Below are positions 12,314-24,360 of a stretch of DNA of 64,000 nucleotides, piece after piece; position 1 is the first letter of the stretch, and the number at the start of each line of letters is the position of its first letter. The DNA lies in assembly GCA_932521035.1 (NCBI GenBank), contig OW051497.1, positions 3,348,001 to 3,412,000 on the forward strand, read 5' to 3'. The stretch is from Oscheius dolichura (Eukaryota; Nematoda; Chromadorea; Rhabditida; Rhabditidae). A program made the position numbers and the translations under genes. The notes under the pieces are model-generated. The model did no database searches and was not told the DNA's origin. It saw only the letters and a program-made list of their open reading frames with translations.

Positions 12314-13261
12314 AGTTTCGACTCTCCGCCACTTTCAATTTTTTCATAGTAACTACCTGAAATAGAGGAGGAGCTAATTTCACAAGAAGGAGTAGGGGGG
12401 AGAAGGCGAAAAAAGATTAGACATATCTGGAAGTCAGGAGGATGTGAGGCGATGTCAGACGTTTACCTCCTATTTCTAATGCTAATGGATGTTTTCAAAA
12501 TGAGACGAAGCTCTATAAATGACCTTAGACGGACACACACGCGATAATTCCCGCACAAAATATCAAAACTACGAAAAGCGGGTAGAGGGCAGATCAAGGT
12601 GGCTTATTTGCGGCAGTTGACAGAGATGAAATGAATTAAATCGAGCAAGCACTCAAACAGGCTCCCAGTTAACTAATGAGAGCAGCCGGACGCTAGACAT
12701 GAAAAGAATCAGAAAGTTCCTTTTCAGCGTCATAAACACCGCTATGGTGGGCGACGCGACACAACATATTTTTAGTATGACGCCAAGCAAAAAAAATTAC
12801 GGTAAAAGCAAACACAACATACACTTCTCCTCATCGGCAGATAGTTTCTTTTATCTTCCTTTATATATAGAAAGATAATATCGCCGGCCGTCCGTCTAAA
12901 TCTTGCACTCAGTTGTAGTGGACAGAACACCGTAGGCCATACGTCATAGTCAAAGCCGGGAGGTTAGGCGCCAAAGATCAATGTGAACGGTGACGTTTTC
13001 TTAACTTGCCCGGTGATTAGAAAATCATTATCTTAGAACTTGGACAATCTTCTCTGTCTTCGGGGCGCAGTTAAACTAACGTTTTTCACACTCAAATGCT
13101 CAGTGTGAAACACGCGCCGCCTGCGCCCTTAGTCCTCTATAACACATGATCTTTATCTTTTGCCTTCTGCTCTAGCACTTTTGCACATTCTCTGATTCGC
13201 TCTCTTTTTTATATTTACTTTACATTTTCAGGCGTGTTTTTCCGGAGAAAAGGGACACTGC
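12314..13261. other. divergent promoter region between the nuclear receptor and egl-9
   Basis: About 950 bp between two start codons pointing away from each other. It must hold both promoters. The right end contains the acceptor tacattttcag (near 13232) that precedes the egl-9 leader. No coding signal or repeat was recognised. Confidence 0.5.
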
Positions 13262-16200
13262 ATGACGCAGACGGAGACTGCTCTCAGTACCTTCGCCCTT
13301 CTGCTAGCCAACGATCAGGAAAATGTAAGAGCCATAAGTTCATTTTACTATAACGTTTAGACATCAAGGCTAAGACAATCACTTGATAAATGTTCGTTTT
13401 GCCACAGTAGGACAAATCTAACTCCGTGTGCAGATTGTGGTTGCGTGGCTTACTGCGGATCGGAACATCAGGTACGACTTAGTGGTTTTTTTTTTCTATT
13501 TTTGAGAATTGTGAAAACAAAGAAGCCGTATCGGAAACTCCGCAAAATTGCCAAATTTATTGAGTCAGTCGTTTTGAAATAGTCTGCTACCGCTTTGTCT
13601 TTTACAAAGTGTTTTGAAACCCCCCGCTTATTTTAGCTTATGAGGATTGATGCCTCAAAAAAACACCTGCTTTGCCTTAGTTCAAAAATCTATTCAAAAA
13701 ATGACTATTTAAAACGAGGAAGTAATTTTGAGGCAAGGACACGTCCACTTTAAACTTCTCTTTGTAAGCGTTTTAAAGTAGCGATCGACTTGCAAAGTTA
13801 TGGTTTCGTTATAAAGAAAGATGGCATTGCATATTGTAAGCGACTGAGGGAAAAAAACGCGAGCAAGCTGTTGTTGCTCCAATGTAGAGAACAAAGTCAG
13901 CCAAAAAGGAAAGCCCAGGATTAAAAAGCACAAAATAGAACAGAAAGGAGCTACTGCTGACCGGGCCCTCCTTCTCAAGCCGCTTATATAGTCTTAATAT
14001 TAATGTTGCCTCCTTCGACCGACTAAATTCGGGGATCGTAACTGTCGGGTCCTCCTCCTCGCTAATGTATATTGTGTGTTCTTTCGCAATTTAGCTAAAA
14101 CATCGTACAAAGTCGTTTAACATCAGCCGGCAGTTGTGTTCTGGGTCGCCGCCAGAACACGAAAATAGCTGATCCTCCGCTTAATATGAGCTAAAGAACG
14201 TTTCCGTGCAGAGGACAGCGGCTTTTGAGCATTATATTGGACTCGGGCTGATAATTGGCAGCGTGATATACGATATCAGAACGCAGAAACGGGTTTTGCT
14301 CTTTTCTGACGATAACGGCTGTCATTTTTAACACTACATAGGTCATACTGCAGTGTAAAAGATGTCAGGATTTTGACCGGGATCTTTGAAAAAGATTTTG
14401 AACTTTGGTTTTCTATCAGGGGAGTCAGAACAACGTAACTTCTGACTAGTCTATAATCAAAGCAAATCGGTTTCGAATTCCATAACCAATCAACATATTG
14501 CCCTTATTTTCTAGCAAACGATCGTGACTTTATCTTGTGTTAACTGTTGCCATTAGAAGATAGTCCAACTTTCTGTGATGGGCCTGTCCTCATACTGCCT
14601 ACGTGCGTTTCTGCTATTTGTGTGCGAGTCGTCAATATGTGGCCGCGAAAAGGTGCTTCGTTCTCGCAACACCACACTTTCTAATCTTTGAACGGGGAAA
14701 GCGAGCTTACCCCCGGGGGATGTGTGTAAGCCGAGTGAATGAGGGAGAGGGAGAGAGACGCCGCGTGTTCATGGGAAAGAGGATACGCCTGTCTGAATAA
14801 TCTACTACGATGATGGGATTATCGCGGCCAATAATAAATAATACTTTTCAGAAATTCGATTGGAAAAAGCACAAACTACTATGCAAGACGATACAATCCA
14901 AATTATCGACGGCTCTTCCTAGTGAGGACAGGTATGTTTCCTGGAAGTGGATTGAAAATGGAAAATACGTAAGCGGAAACGAGCCCTAATACCTCCGGAC
15001 ATCCTAATATCATTAAAGAAATAGATTAAGTAGTTAGTCATTCTGTACGAGATTATACGGATCAGGAAACAGAACAGGACACGCGGAACTCTTTCTAACA
15101 GGATCTTTCTTTATTTTTAGGTGAAGACATGTAGTTCCCCCGTTGAAAACAGCCTTAGCCAGTCTTTAATTCGTTCCTGATACGGGCTAGACATGACAAA
15201 AGCATATCCGTACGTGCAAATTATCGGCATCGTAGCTAATTGCTTTACTTCCGAAACGACACATTCTTTAGGAACCAGCTGTCGTATCTTAGTGGTTACA
15301 CCGGCCATCAAGTACCAGCAGCACTGAATTATGAAAGTGGATTTGTGAAGGCATCACACTCCAATAGTCCGCCGGTTACGAGGAAACTACAGGAGACTCA
15401 AGGGAACGGTATGAACAACCGGGGAGAGAGAAGGGAATCTGCTTACAGGTGTGTCTCCCTCGACCAGTGTTCCGCAATCTGATTCGTCTCCATTAACACC
15501 TCCTAGCTCTACAACTGATTGTGGGTTATTATCTCCTTATGAAATGGAAGATCTGTATTTAGCTGCTTTCGAGAGCGGAGACGTCTCTGAACAGCAGGAG
15601 ATTATCATCGAGACTGATGATCCGGACATACAGGTAAGGAACGCGTCCTCCTTCATCCGTTCGTCTCGTTACCCTACGTGCTATCGAGAAATATATGAAC
15701 TGAATGAAGGCACCTGGAACCTCGCTGGGCCTATTCTTTAACCGCTTGAGAACTGGCTTCGGATTGTGCACGTATCTCTTGACTGCGCGTATTTCTCTAA
15801 CTGGGACCAGGAACTAAACAGCTCTGGGGCTTTGGTCTTCGATGACGAGTCTCCTCTCCCAATTGGTATATTTTCCTATTTGCTTTGCAGTCTCTCTGTT
15901 CATTTTTGATGCTGCACCTGCGCCTTTTTCCTGGTGTTTTTTTCTCTCTTGCACGGATGCCTAACTGCTTGTTATTGTGATTCCGTTAAGTAGAATTTAA
16001 AGCGCGAGGGATATCTGAAAGATGTTTTTCCAATAGTGCATATGCCTCTACACGCAAATCGGCTGATCCTACGTAGGGCTTGTGTATTTCTATGTCTAAC
16101 AGCTAAAATCATCGTATAGACCACAAATCATGTACTCGTGGTAAATTGTCGCCACTTAAAGTTTGTCATAACTTCATTGTCGAATAGAGCACCAATCCGC

Positions 16201-18772
16201 ACGATTCCTCTCGAAAGTCCTGTCCTGCCGTACTATTAGTTTAACCGTGGTCGATTAGTTCCTTGTTTTCCTTAGTCACCCTTAGTTTCACACGTAGCAT
16301 CTCTTTAATATCTCACTTTTCTGTTCTCTGCTACTCTTTTGACCTTTGCCACTCTGAAATTCAACAACAAGGGATGAGTAAGATTAGTTCGTTGTTTTGC
16401 TTCCACGTGGAATAAATAAAGCCGCCCTTGTTTAGTTCCGCTAACATAAACTTCTGTTCATTTTTGATTTCTTTCCCTGGGCCTCTCAATTTTTTTTTAT
16501 CAGTAGCGCACGTCCGCACATTCTGCTTATGTGATGAGGACTGATTACGCTGAGAAAAAAAGCAACAAGGAAGGGAACATCAATCAATTTGTAGTGTGAA
16601 CGGCAATAAATCCTTGAAGAAATCGTAGTTCTCCAGCCGGGAGTCAACAATCTCACGTAGGGTATACTAACCAGCTGTTTAGTTCCTTTCCCATCCCGTT
16701 CTTGCAGAGATCACCGCCCGTTTCTCTTTTTTCTCCTGTTGCACCCAGCTCGTATCGCTCGTTATTCCATTTTCTTCCTTTCTCATTTTCCTTTATTGAA
16801 ATAGCTGACTTTTTCCCCCCTAGAAAAGCAGAAGAGCGCCTTTCGATAAGGCAAATCGTGCGTGTCGCACGTGTAGCGGTCGTCTTTCGTTTCGCACGTT
16901 TACCACGTTGGGCCAGTCTCCATTGTCATCCCTCTTTCCGGCGTTCTCTTCGTCTCCCACGTAGCCGGTATTATGCTGACCGAACGAATTTATCCGTCGG
17001 CTTTCCACCCCTACGCCCGGAAGGATCCTCCTCTTCCAAATGTTCGCCCTGAGAGAGCTGCGCTCCAGTTTAAGAAGGTAACTGAATTATTCATAAGTCT
17101 TTCCTCTTCTTCCTAGTGTTTATTAACAGCTTATGGACTCTCGAATTCCTGCCTTAGCAAAACACATAAATACAGAATGGGAGTAAACTGGTGTAGTTGG
17201 CGGCGCTACGTGCACAATCCGATGTAGCGTGCGTTATAGCCAGAAAAGTCTCAACAAGGGGAGTCGGGAGCGCTGTTAGCTAAAACACAGCGTACTGTGG
17301 GCAGGGGGATTAATGGGTCATACGTGCAGGAATAGCAAAGCTAGTTTTAGATTATCGAAGGACCGTCAACACAGTCGAAAGGGACCCCTCTACGCACACG
17401 TAAGCGGGCCCTCCTCCCGAAGCCGCTGAAGGACCACTCCCTTAATATGGCTTATAGTGTGAGTTGCTCCAGCCAACAGCAGGACATAAGAGCTTACAGA
17501 TCACTCCTGAGGAGCATCGTCACTTTCTCATGGAACAGGGAAGGAGCTTCAATCAACACCAGTCTGCTGAACTGCGATTGGCCGTGAGTCTACTGTACAA
17601 CTTCTTTTTATCAATGGAATTCTTTCAGTACATCGCAGAGCATATTCTAAAGTCCCTCTCTGAATTTGGATGGTCCGTCGTCGACAACTTCCTTGGAGCA
17701 GAACACTGCTGGCATATTTATAAGTAATCTGAGCTGTTCTAACGTAGTCTGAACCAATTATTCTAGGGAGATGAGGGTTCTCGAGAACAGGGGACTGTTC
17801 AAAGCAGGACAAGTAGCTGACGGAAAGAGCAAAGATGAACAACACCTAAAGGACATCCGCTCTGACAAGGTACTGTAGTTGACCTTCTTCTGATGTACTT
17901 CTTGTAGACATATTGGTTCGAGGGAACTGATGAAAAGTCAGCCGACGCTTGTACTATCAGGATGTTGGTTACCTACCTAGACAGCATTGTTCATCGATTT
18001 GCCCGACGACTGACGGGAAATCAAATCCATGGCCGATCGAAGCCCATGCTTGCTATTTATCCATCCAACGGCTCTCGATATGTAAAACATGTTGACAATC
18101 CATCAAAGGACGGTCGGAGGATTACTGTAATCTATTATTGCAATCCGAAATGGAATTACAAAGTGGTGAGGACACCCTGATCAACACAACTTTATCGTTC
18201 TCTTACAGGATGGAGGAGTGCTTCGTCTTTACCCCGAGACGTCTGCCATTCCACTGGATATTGAACCGCGAGCTGACAGGCTAATCGTCTTCTGGTCGGA
18301 TCATCGAGTTCCCCATGAAGTCATGCCGGTTTACAAGGATCGATTGGCCATAACCGTTTGGTATATGGACAGAGCGGAGAGAGACCGCCATCAAGGCCGG
18401 GCCGATCCCTCCAAACCCACATCTTCTGATGAGGTAATCACTGTCACTCTTTTTTTTTATCATTCTCTCCAGAGTATGGCTGCTGTGGCTCCGAAGGTCA
18501 AAGACTCCAAGATGGATCCAACGCTCATGCTGCAACGTGCCAGATTAAACGATATGGGTATGTTCATCGCTCTCTCCCTTTGCAAACATTATATATTTTT
18601 AGAAGCAGATGAGGGAGACTCCGGCAAAGGGGCTTCTATCCACACGCTTCCTACCAAAGCTCTGTCGTTCCGAACACGCGCCAGCAGCCATGACTCTGCC
18701 CAACTGTCGGACGAAGACGACGAGGATCGCCTCCCGAAATCCGACGACATGGATCCGGAATTCAATATCTAA
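13262..18772 (+). CDS. egl-9: HIF prolyl hydroxylase EGL-9/PHD (MYND finger + 2-oxoglutarate/Fe(II) oxygenase)
   Basis: Uses O2 and 2-oxoglutarate to hydroxylate HIF-alpha proline, marking it for VHL-dependent degradation. About 575 aa. Exon 1 is 13262-13324; the MYND finger begins CSFCHSRTNLTPCADCGC, continues VAYCGSEHQ and closes across an intron of 1380 nt (13472-14851) with KFDWKKHKLLC. A Ser/Pro-rich linker follows. The catalytic domain begins near YIAEHILKSLSEFGWSVVDN; iron ligands are H and D of YVKHVDNP and the distal H of DHRVPHEV, and the 2-oxoglutarate arginine is in KDRLAITVWYMD (as in human PHD2). The C-terminus is acidic (SDEDDEDRLPKSDD). Other long introns are 15634-16823 and about 17083-17475. 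The exon at 16824-16858 (KSRRAPFDKAN, donor gtgcgt) is chosen only because it keeps frame. The MYND finger is typical of PHD2/EGL-9. Confidence 0.95.
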
Positions 18773-19433
18773 CTCCGCGTTCACTTACGTGAAACTACGT
18801 GTCTTTCTGAAAGTGACTCCTTACCGCTCATTTCACTCCAAAAATTATCGCCTGCTCACTTTCCGGTTACTTTAATTCGAGTCCCTGTGATCCTTGATGT
18901 GATTTCATTTGCTTTTGTTCCATGGTGCTAGAAGACACACTACTTCCATCTGTTAACCACCATTCTCTGTATAGACCCTTGCTTTGCTGTCGATATCTTC
19001 CTCTGTCGGGTTAAAAGAGCGGAAACTTGTTTTCATATTGGCAAATTATGTACATATATATCCCTTGTATATTTGGATGACTCTTCTTCATATGCTACTT
19101 CAAAAAATGATTTTTTTTCTAGTAAGAGGAAGAATAAATTATTTCTTACCAAAAATAGTCTTCATACAACAATCTCCCCCCACTTGAACTCCACCTCACC
19201 CGAAAGTATAGTTAATTCCGTATCTAAAAACGGAATGTTCAAAAGAGGAGAAGTAAAAAGTTAAATTGGAAAGGTTGTCACTTTTTTAAAGGCCAGTGCC
19301 TCCAATATCTGATGCAAGACGTCGAGATGTCAGGATTGCATCAACTCCTGCCTGCCACCTTCACTGTGCTCCGTTCCTTCTTCGTTTACTTCGTATTAAC
19401 AGTATGAAATATTACATTCTAGTGTGTCTAACT
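18773..19433. other. intergenic region between egl-9 and eIF1A
   Basis: Contains the egl-9 3' flank and the eIF1A leader; an acceptor (acattctag) ends about 13 nt before the eIF1A ATG. No gene seen. Confidence 0.5.
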
Positions 19434-20110
19434 ATGCCTAAGAACAAAGGAATGGGCGGCAAGAACTTTAAACGTGTGAAGAATCGAGGCGAGGCAGTGG
19501 AGAAGGAACTGGTGTTGAAAGAACCGGGGCAAGGTAAGAACTCTTTTACCACTATATCCTTACCATTTTGTTCAAGAGTATGCCCAGGTTACCAGAATAC
19601 TTGGAAACGGCCGCATAGAAGCGTCTTGTTTTGATGGAAAGACTCGTCTTTGTCTCATCCGGGGCAAACTTCACAAAAGAGTGTGGATAGGGTTAGAGGA
19701 TTTGATTCTCGTTGGACTTCGCGAATACCAAAATGATAAGGCCAGTTTATTAAATTAGCTGCTACCGATTTCGAGCAGGCCGATGTACTTCTTAGATACA
19801 CTCCTGCTGAAGCAAGACAATTGAAGGTTCTGAGGGAGCTGCCGGAGAGTGTTACCATCAAGGGAGACACGGATTTGGATAAGGACGACATCGTTTTCGG
19901 TAGGATCTGTGAGCATAGTTTCATTGCCTTGATGCAGAAGATCCGGAAATGGAAGACAATGAAGCAGAGCTTCCTTCTTCGAGCAGTGGATCCGAACACG
20001 CAACAGAGGAACAGGATGACACCAAAGGTTACTAGAGGCTCTTGTGTTCCTACCATTTCTTTTAAGACGACGACGATGATGAAGACGACCGTGCCCCGTT
20101 CTCTCACTAA
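19434..20110 (+). CDS. eif-1.A: translation initiation factor eIF1A
   Basis: Binds the 40S A site and supports scanning and start-codon selection. The product begins [19 protein letters not shown], the conserved basic N-terminal tail, then the OB fold ([43 protein letters not shown]), then [15 protein letters not shown] and KDDIVFEDPE. Introns: 19535-19577 region (GT-AG), 19741-19778 (38 nt, begins GC: AAG/gccagt ... gagcag/GCC), and two further GT-AG introns before the last exon. The GC-AG intron is needed to keep the very conserved ...DK/ADV... junction; a GT alternative would give a 14-nt intron. The acidic tail ends [14 protein letters not shown] at TAA 20108-20110, so the terminal DIDDI eIF5B-binding motif of other eIF1A proteins is not seen. 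A candidate trans-splice acceptor lies just upstream. Confidence 0.93.
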
Positions 20111-21236
20111 CCTTTTCTCCTTCTGCAAGATGACTCCCAAGTCTGTAATTAACTTTCCTATAAAACCAGGAGAACGCAATTTGATTATCTAAAACTCGTC
20201 TCGTTCCTTTTTCACAGCCAGTTCAAATATGACTGTGAGATCTCAACAAAAATTGCGTACGGTCCGAGACTCGCTGATAAAGTGAGCAGACTATCCTCAG
20301 TTTCCTAGCTATGAACACTCAGAACAGCCGAAGATCCGTTGTTGCCGGCTTTTTAGTTTTTCTGCCCTACAACAAAAGACAACCTACGTGACAATAATTT
20401 TACCTCTCCCCGGAGAAGGCATAATTCATGGTCTTCCTGCTCACCAACAAGGCAACCCCGCCTTCGAAGTTCCTTCACTGCAGCTTCTTTGCTCTGGTTC
20501 TTTGTCGCTTTCTTCTTCATAGCCGTGAACAATTACATCCGAAGCCAGTGAACAATGAAATTAGGCAATAACATCAAAGTTGGCAAGTCCGTCTGTTGGA
20601 GACTGCAGCGTTCTTTAAAGAAGAGCCTTGATTGCATCTCCTCCTCATCAAAAAACTATTCTCTGTTCGGATCTCCTTAAATCCTTACTCGAGCGGAATG
20701 GCAGTGATCCATCCCCGGGGGATTTTCTTTGTTATGGTTTACCTAATACTCTGCTGCTAATCGAAGGCCTTCCGTGACTTTGTCTTCTAATCGTAACTAT
20801 AAAACTGACAGTAATCAATTGTTTTTTTGCTATTTGCCTCGGAAAATTTGTAGCAACAGGCACGCTCTTCAACACTGGTGAATAACTCATTTTAATGTTT
20901 TGCCAGATCGACAAATGGCGGCCAGCTAGGCTGCTCTTCGCGTAGTCTCTGGAGTTAACCAAGTCTCAGAACTTACGTACGCACGTTACTCCGATCTCTG
21001 ATTCTTCCGTTTCTCTAGTGGGGTTGACAAACCACAACAAGATCATGCTAATATGCCCTCAAGTAGGCGCCACCCCCAGCTATGCCGGAATTGAATTCTC
21101 GGTTTGATGTTCAAAAATTTAACCGCCCTCACCACACAACGTCGAACGTCATTCTCCCAGTTTGACTCCCCCTTGGGCGGTGTGCTCTTTCATCTCCATT
21201 CCTTGGCATAACTGAAGCATCTTTAGCTTTACAGAA
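20111..21236. other. intergenic region upstream of a peptide gene
   Basis: About 1.1 kb without a recognisable exon chain. Ends in the strong acceptor ttagctttacag at 21223-21234, two bases before the next ATG. Confidence 0.5.
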
Positions 21237-21797
21237 ATGCAGTTCGTCTCCGTCATTGCAGTTCTCACAGTCACTCTCGTTGTCATTTCAGCAGCGGTAA
21301 GTCTCGCCCGTCTTTCTATGGGTTGCCTACTGTAGCCATAATCTCTCATTGTCATTCTCTTTCAGCCAAGCGCGTGGCCCAGACAAACAGTTATGCGGTA
21401 CAACCCCTTCACAGATGGCGAAGCACCGGTAAATAGTGATCATACGAGAACGTTACGAATAGTTTCAGATGATCTCCATTAACTCCCGTGCCTATCTTCC
21501 CCCTCGTTACAGGAATCTTTTCGGCACCGAGTCATCCAAGGTACCTTTACGTACTCCAGTTTAAGTGTGCAAATTAAATCATCCTTTCGTTAGCACTTCA
21601 GTATGTGGTGGGGGTGGGAAAGCACTATACTAGAAACATCTCAAGAACAAGAAACTTTTCCTAGGAGCAGTTTTCAGATCCACCAAGGTTCAGCCTTCAT
21701 CCCCAAACAGATGTCAGACTTTACGGGAAAAGTTGGAGCTCTTCGAAGACAGACTTTCAGCTGGCGCCCCATGTCCAACCCCATCCAAGATGACTAA
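21237..21797 (+). CDS. small secreted peptide precursor (possible neuropeptide), 3' exons uncertain
   Basis: The ATG follows a textbook trans-splice acceptor (tttacag/AAATG). Exon 1 encodes MQFVSVIAVLTVTLVVISAA, a clear signal peptide. Exon 2 encodes PSAWPRQTVMRYNPFTDGEAP, exon 3 MISINSRAYLPPRYRNLFG.... The end is ambiguous. Reading straight through gives HFSMWWGWEST... to TAA 21795-21797. Splicing a gtatgt...tttcag intron (about 21600-21676) gives HFNPPRFSLHP... and a TGA at 21791-21793. A third frame holds NRCQTLREKLELFEDRLSAG followed by APC, which would supply two cysteines. Dibasic sites followed by amidation glycines are not evident, so neuropeptide status is only suggested by size, signal peptide and RY-containing segments (AYLPPRY). 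No family recognised. Confidence 0.55.
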
Positions 21798-21934
21798 GTT
21801 ATCAACTAGTTCCCGAATCATTTTGTTTGTACCCGTTCCCCTGCAAATGACGAATAAACTTGAGTCTGTTATATATAAGCTTTTATTACATACCCGTGAT
21901 CAAAAGAAAAATATCTTAAAAAAGTAGTTGGCGA

Positions 21935-24352
21935 TTAAGAAAGATCTCCCTCTTCAGATATGGAGGACATAAACGTCATCAGCGCGACACCGGAAGTGAT
22001 ACCTGCTATCTGAAAGGTTCCAAATTACGATAGAGGCAAGAGTAGTCTCTTACTTGTATGGTTGTGACGAGAAAGCTTTCCCCCAAGTCTGTTTTAATAA
22101 TTTCATTCGTGGATTCACGCATTTCGGGTATCTAAAAATAACACAATCAGTGATCATGCAGCGTGGTTAGACGTCAAACCCTCGTTCAAAAAAGCAAAGA
22201 TTGCCCCCATGATTAGGAGGGTTCTGGCTACGAACGGAAGAAGGAGTAAAACATACCAGTGTTCCCAGAAAAATGTAGAGATACATTCCCGAGGATATGG
22301 CGAAGACGTACTCGTCGTAACTGTCATTCACATTGTCCAGGATGACTCCCACGGCGAATCCAATGTATGAAAGGATAATGGGCACCATGTTCAACAAAAG
22401 GGCTCTTTTCATTCCGAGCCCCGATTTGATCAATATAGCTAGGGTTCCCAATTCTTGTGGGAATTGTTGGGATATGACGGCAATCCCAATTGAAATTCCT
22501 CTCATAACGCTGTCACTGAACGCCGCTCCTGTAAACCATCAATTTTTAAGGGCAACCTCACCCCGCACATACCCATGCTCATCCCATCAACAAAATTGTT
22601 TGCCGAACTGCCAAATATTAGCATGTAGGCCACGGATGCCACTTGGACGGCCCCTGGTTCCAGGACCCTTTTTTCCATTATTTGAACACTGACAGACACT
22701 TCGTCATCGGCTTTCTTGAGTAAATTTAGCTATTACAGGGTAAGAAATAAGTCATACCTTGCCATTTGCATTGTGCTTAGTGAATCGGGCTTCGGGTTGC
22801 TTGGTATCTTCTTCATTCTCAGCTAACGTGGGCAGTACTTTCTCATCGGATAACTCCGTCGCAAATCGACTGCCTCGACGGCAAGCCTCGGGTGATAGAT
22901 GACCAATGGCGTGGTTTATAGGAATCTGAAGCGTTCCTGAACAGGTTATTCAAAACAACTCACTAACCGTGTGCCCATGTCTGTCCTTGAACTCTACATC
23001 GTCCACGGCGCTCACTACGGCTACTCGCCTTCGTTGAGAGAACTGAAAGATCAAATACCAGGAAGATTACAGTGGGTCCAGCTGTGCGAACAGGAGACTG
23101 TAGTTACAGGAGGGGTTGCCCCTTCACCGTCTGAAAACTTACCGTTCTCACGAGAGCGTTGCTGATTACGGCATTTTCTACTTCTTCCTAAACTAGACAT
23201 GTTTTGAACAAAGGGGACCGCTGACCGCTATGACTTCTTCTTCTCTTTTTCTCTGTTCCCGGTCGCCGCTGTCGACTGATGACTTCTTTGAACCTTTCTC
23301 AGGGTCACTGACCGTCGTCTCTTCGGTAGCATTACGGATGTTAACCTATGACATTGAGCCGATTACTCGACAAATACTTACTTTGAACTTGGGTTTATCC
23401 ATTAAATGTTTAAGAGTAGAAGTGTGGATCTTTCTCTTCACTTGATATCTCTACAAATCTAAGGTTACGGTAAAAGAGCGCTACATACTCTTCTGAGCTC
23501 CAATAAATATTGAAGACAACGATCTACAGCAAAAAATATATAGATGGCTCCTAGGATAATGGCTGACTTGCTACGGTAGGCTATACCTTCCAGCGTATTC
23601 AGTGTGAATGCCTAAAATGTTCTTTGTATTGTTGTCAGAAGAACATCATTGCGTCAATAGACGGTCAGTTCAAGTGTGGGTCTTGAGAAAGTGACCATTT
23701 CGTGGCGTATGCTTAAGTGGACAAGCGGCTTGTTAAACCAACCTGGGGAATCATGATAAACAGGGCGTTACTGGATAAGGCGCCGATTCCCAGAGCTATC
23801 AAGAAGGCCATTATTCGCTCGTAGAGGGACTTGCTCAAACAGGGAAGGAGCAGGATGCCGAGAGGAGCGGAATAGGAGCAGGCTGACACTACAGCAAATC
23901 CCAGTCCCCATGCTGAAAATTGATTTTGCCTTGATCGACGGTACCAAAGGCCTGTACCCCTTTAAAACTTGGTTTTTGCGCCGTTAAGATCTCTTTGAAG
24001 TCGCACAGTAAAGTCAAAGGCGCATGCTGAATGAGATAAGCATCTACAGGGGAACCCCCAAAAATACCAGTCAAAATGCTAACGCTGTCTTACAAAAGAG
24101 AATTGATTGAGTAGGGGTTATTTCTACATATGTGTATGTATGAATAAGAAGTTCACAGATTGCCTTAGATAGTTTACCCGAGATAAGGAACTGTTTTCAT
24201 TATGGTGTATTAGAAATATCCTCATCACATGGTTTACAATAATAATGAGAATGAATGACTTACTTTGCCATTTTGGGGGCTGATCTTCTATGGTTATATT
24301 CTGGATATATCCCTGGATGTCCGAAGCGACGAAAGCTTCTCGAATCACCTCA
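21935..24352 (-). CDS. ZIP-family (SLC39, LIV-1 subfamily) membrane protein with degenerate metal site
   Basis: ZIP proteins move Zn, Fe or Mn into the cytosol. Minus-strand exons give a luminal N-terminal part (YIQNITIEDQPPKW with an N-glycosylation site; region near 24265-24360), then TM1-TM3: WGLGFAVVSACSYSAPLGIL, LIALGIGALSSNALFIMIPQ, GAIYIFFAVDRCLQYLLELR. A cytosolic loop with some histidines follows (KDRHGHTIPINHAIGHLSPE). TM4 is MLIFGSSANNFVDGMSMG and TM5 is GIAVISQQFPQELGTLAIL; then ISSGMYLYIFLGTLIPEM and a last TM. In ZIPs TM4 carries HNxxD and TM5 of the LIV-1 group HExPHE (EExPHE in ZIP8/14). Here these read NNFVD and QQFPQE, so most ligands are changed. The stop is 21937-21935. 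The 5' exons (above about 24080) are tentative and the start codon was not fixed. Confidence 0.85.
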
Positions 24353-24360
24353 TGAACCAA

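Noticed and set aside
13262-18772. Clustered ACGTG cores (HIF response element core) within egl-9 introns
   Set aside because: Roughly ten occurrences on either strand are expected by chance in 5.5 kb; no excess.
22728-22760. 28-nt intron in the ZIP-like gene
   Set aside because: An in-phase acceptor 15 nt further (ctcaag) gives a 43-nt intron; the short form is not required.
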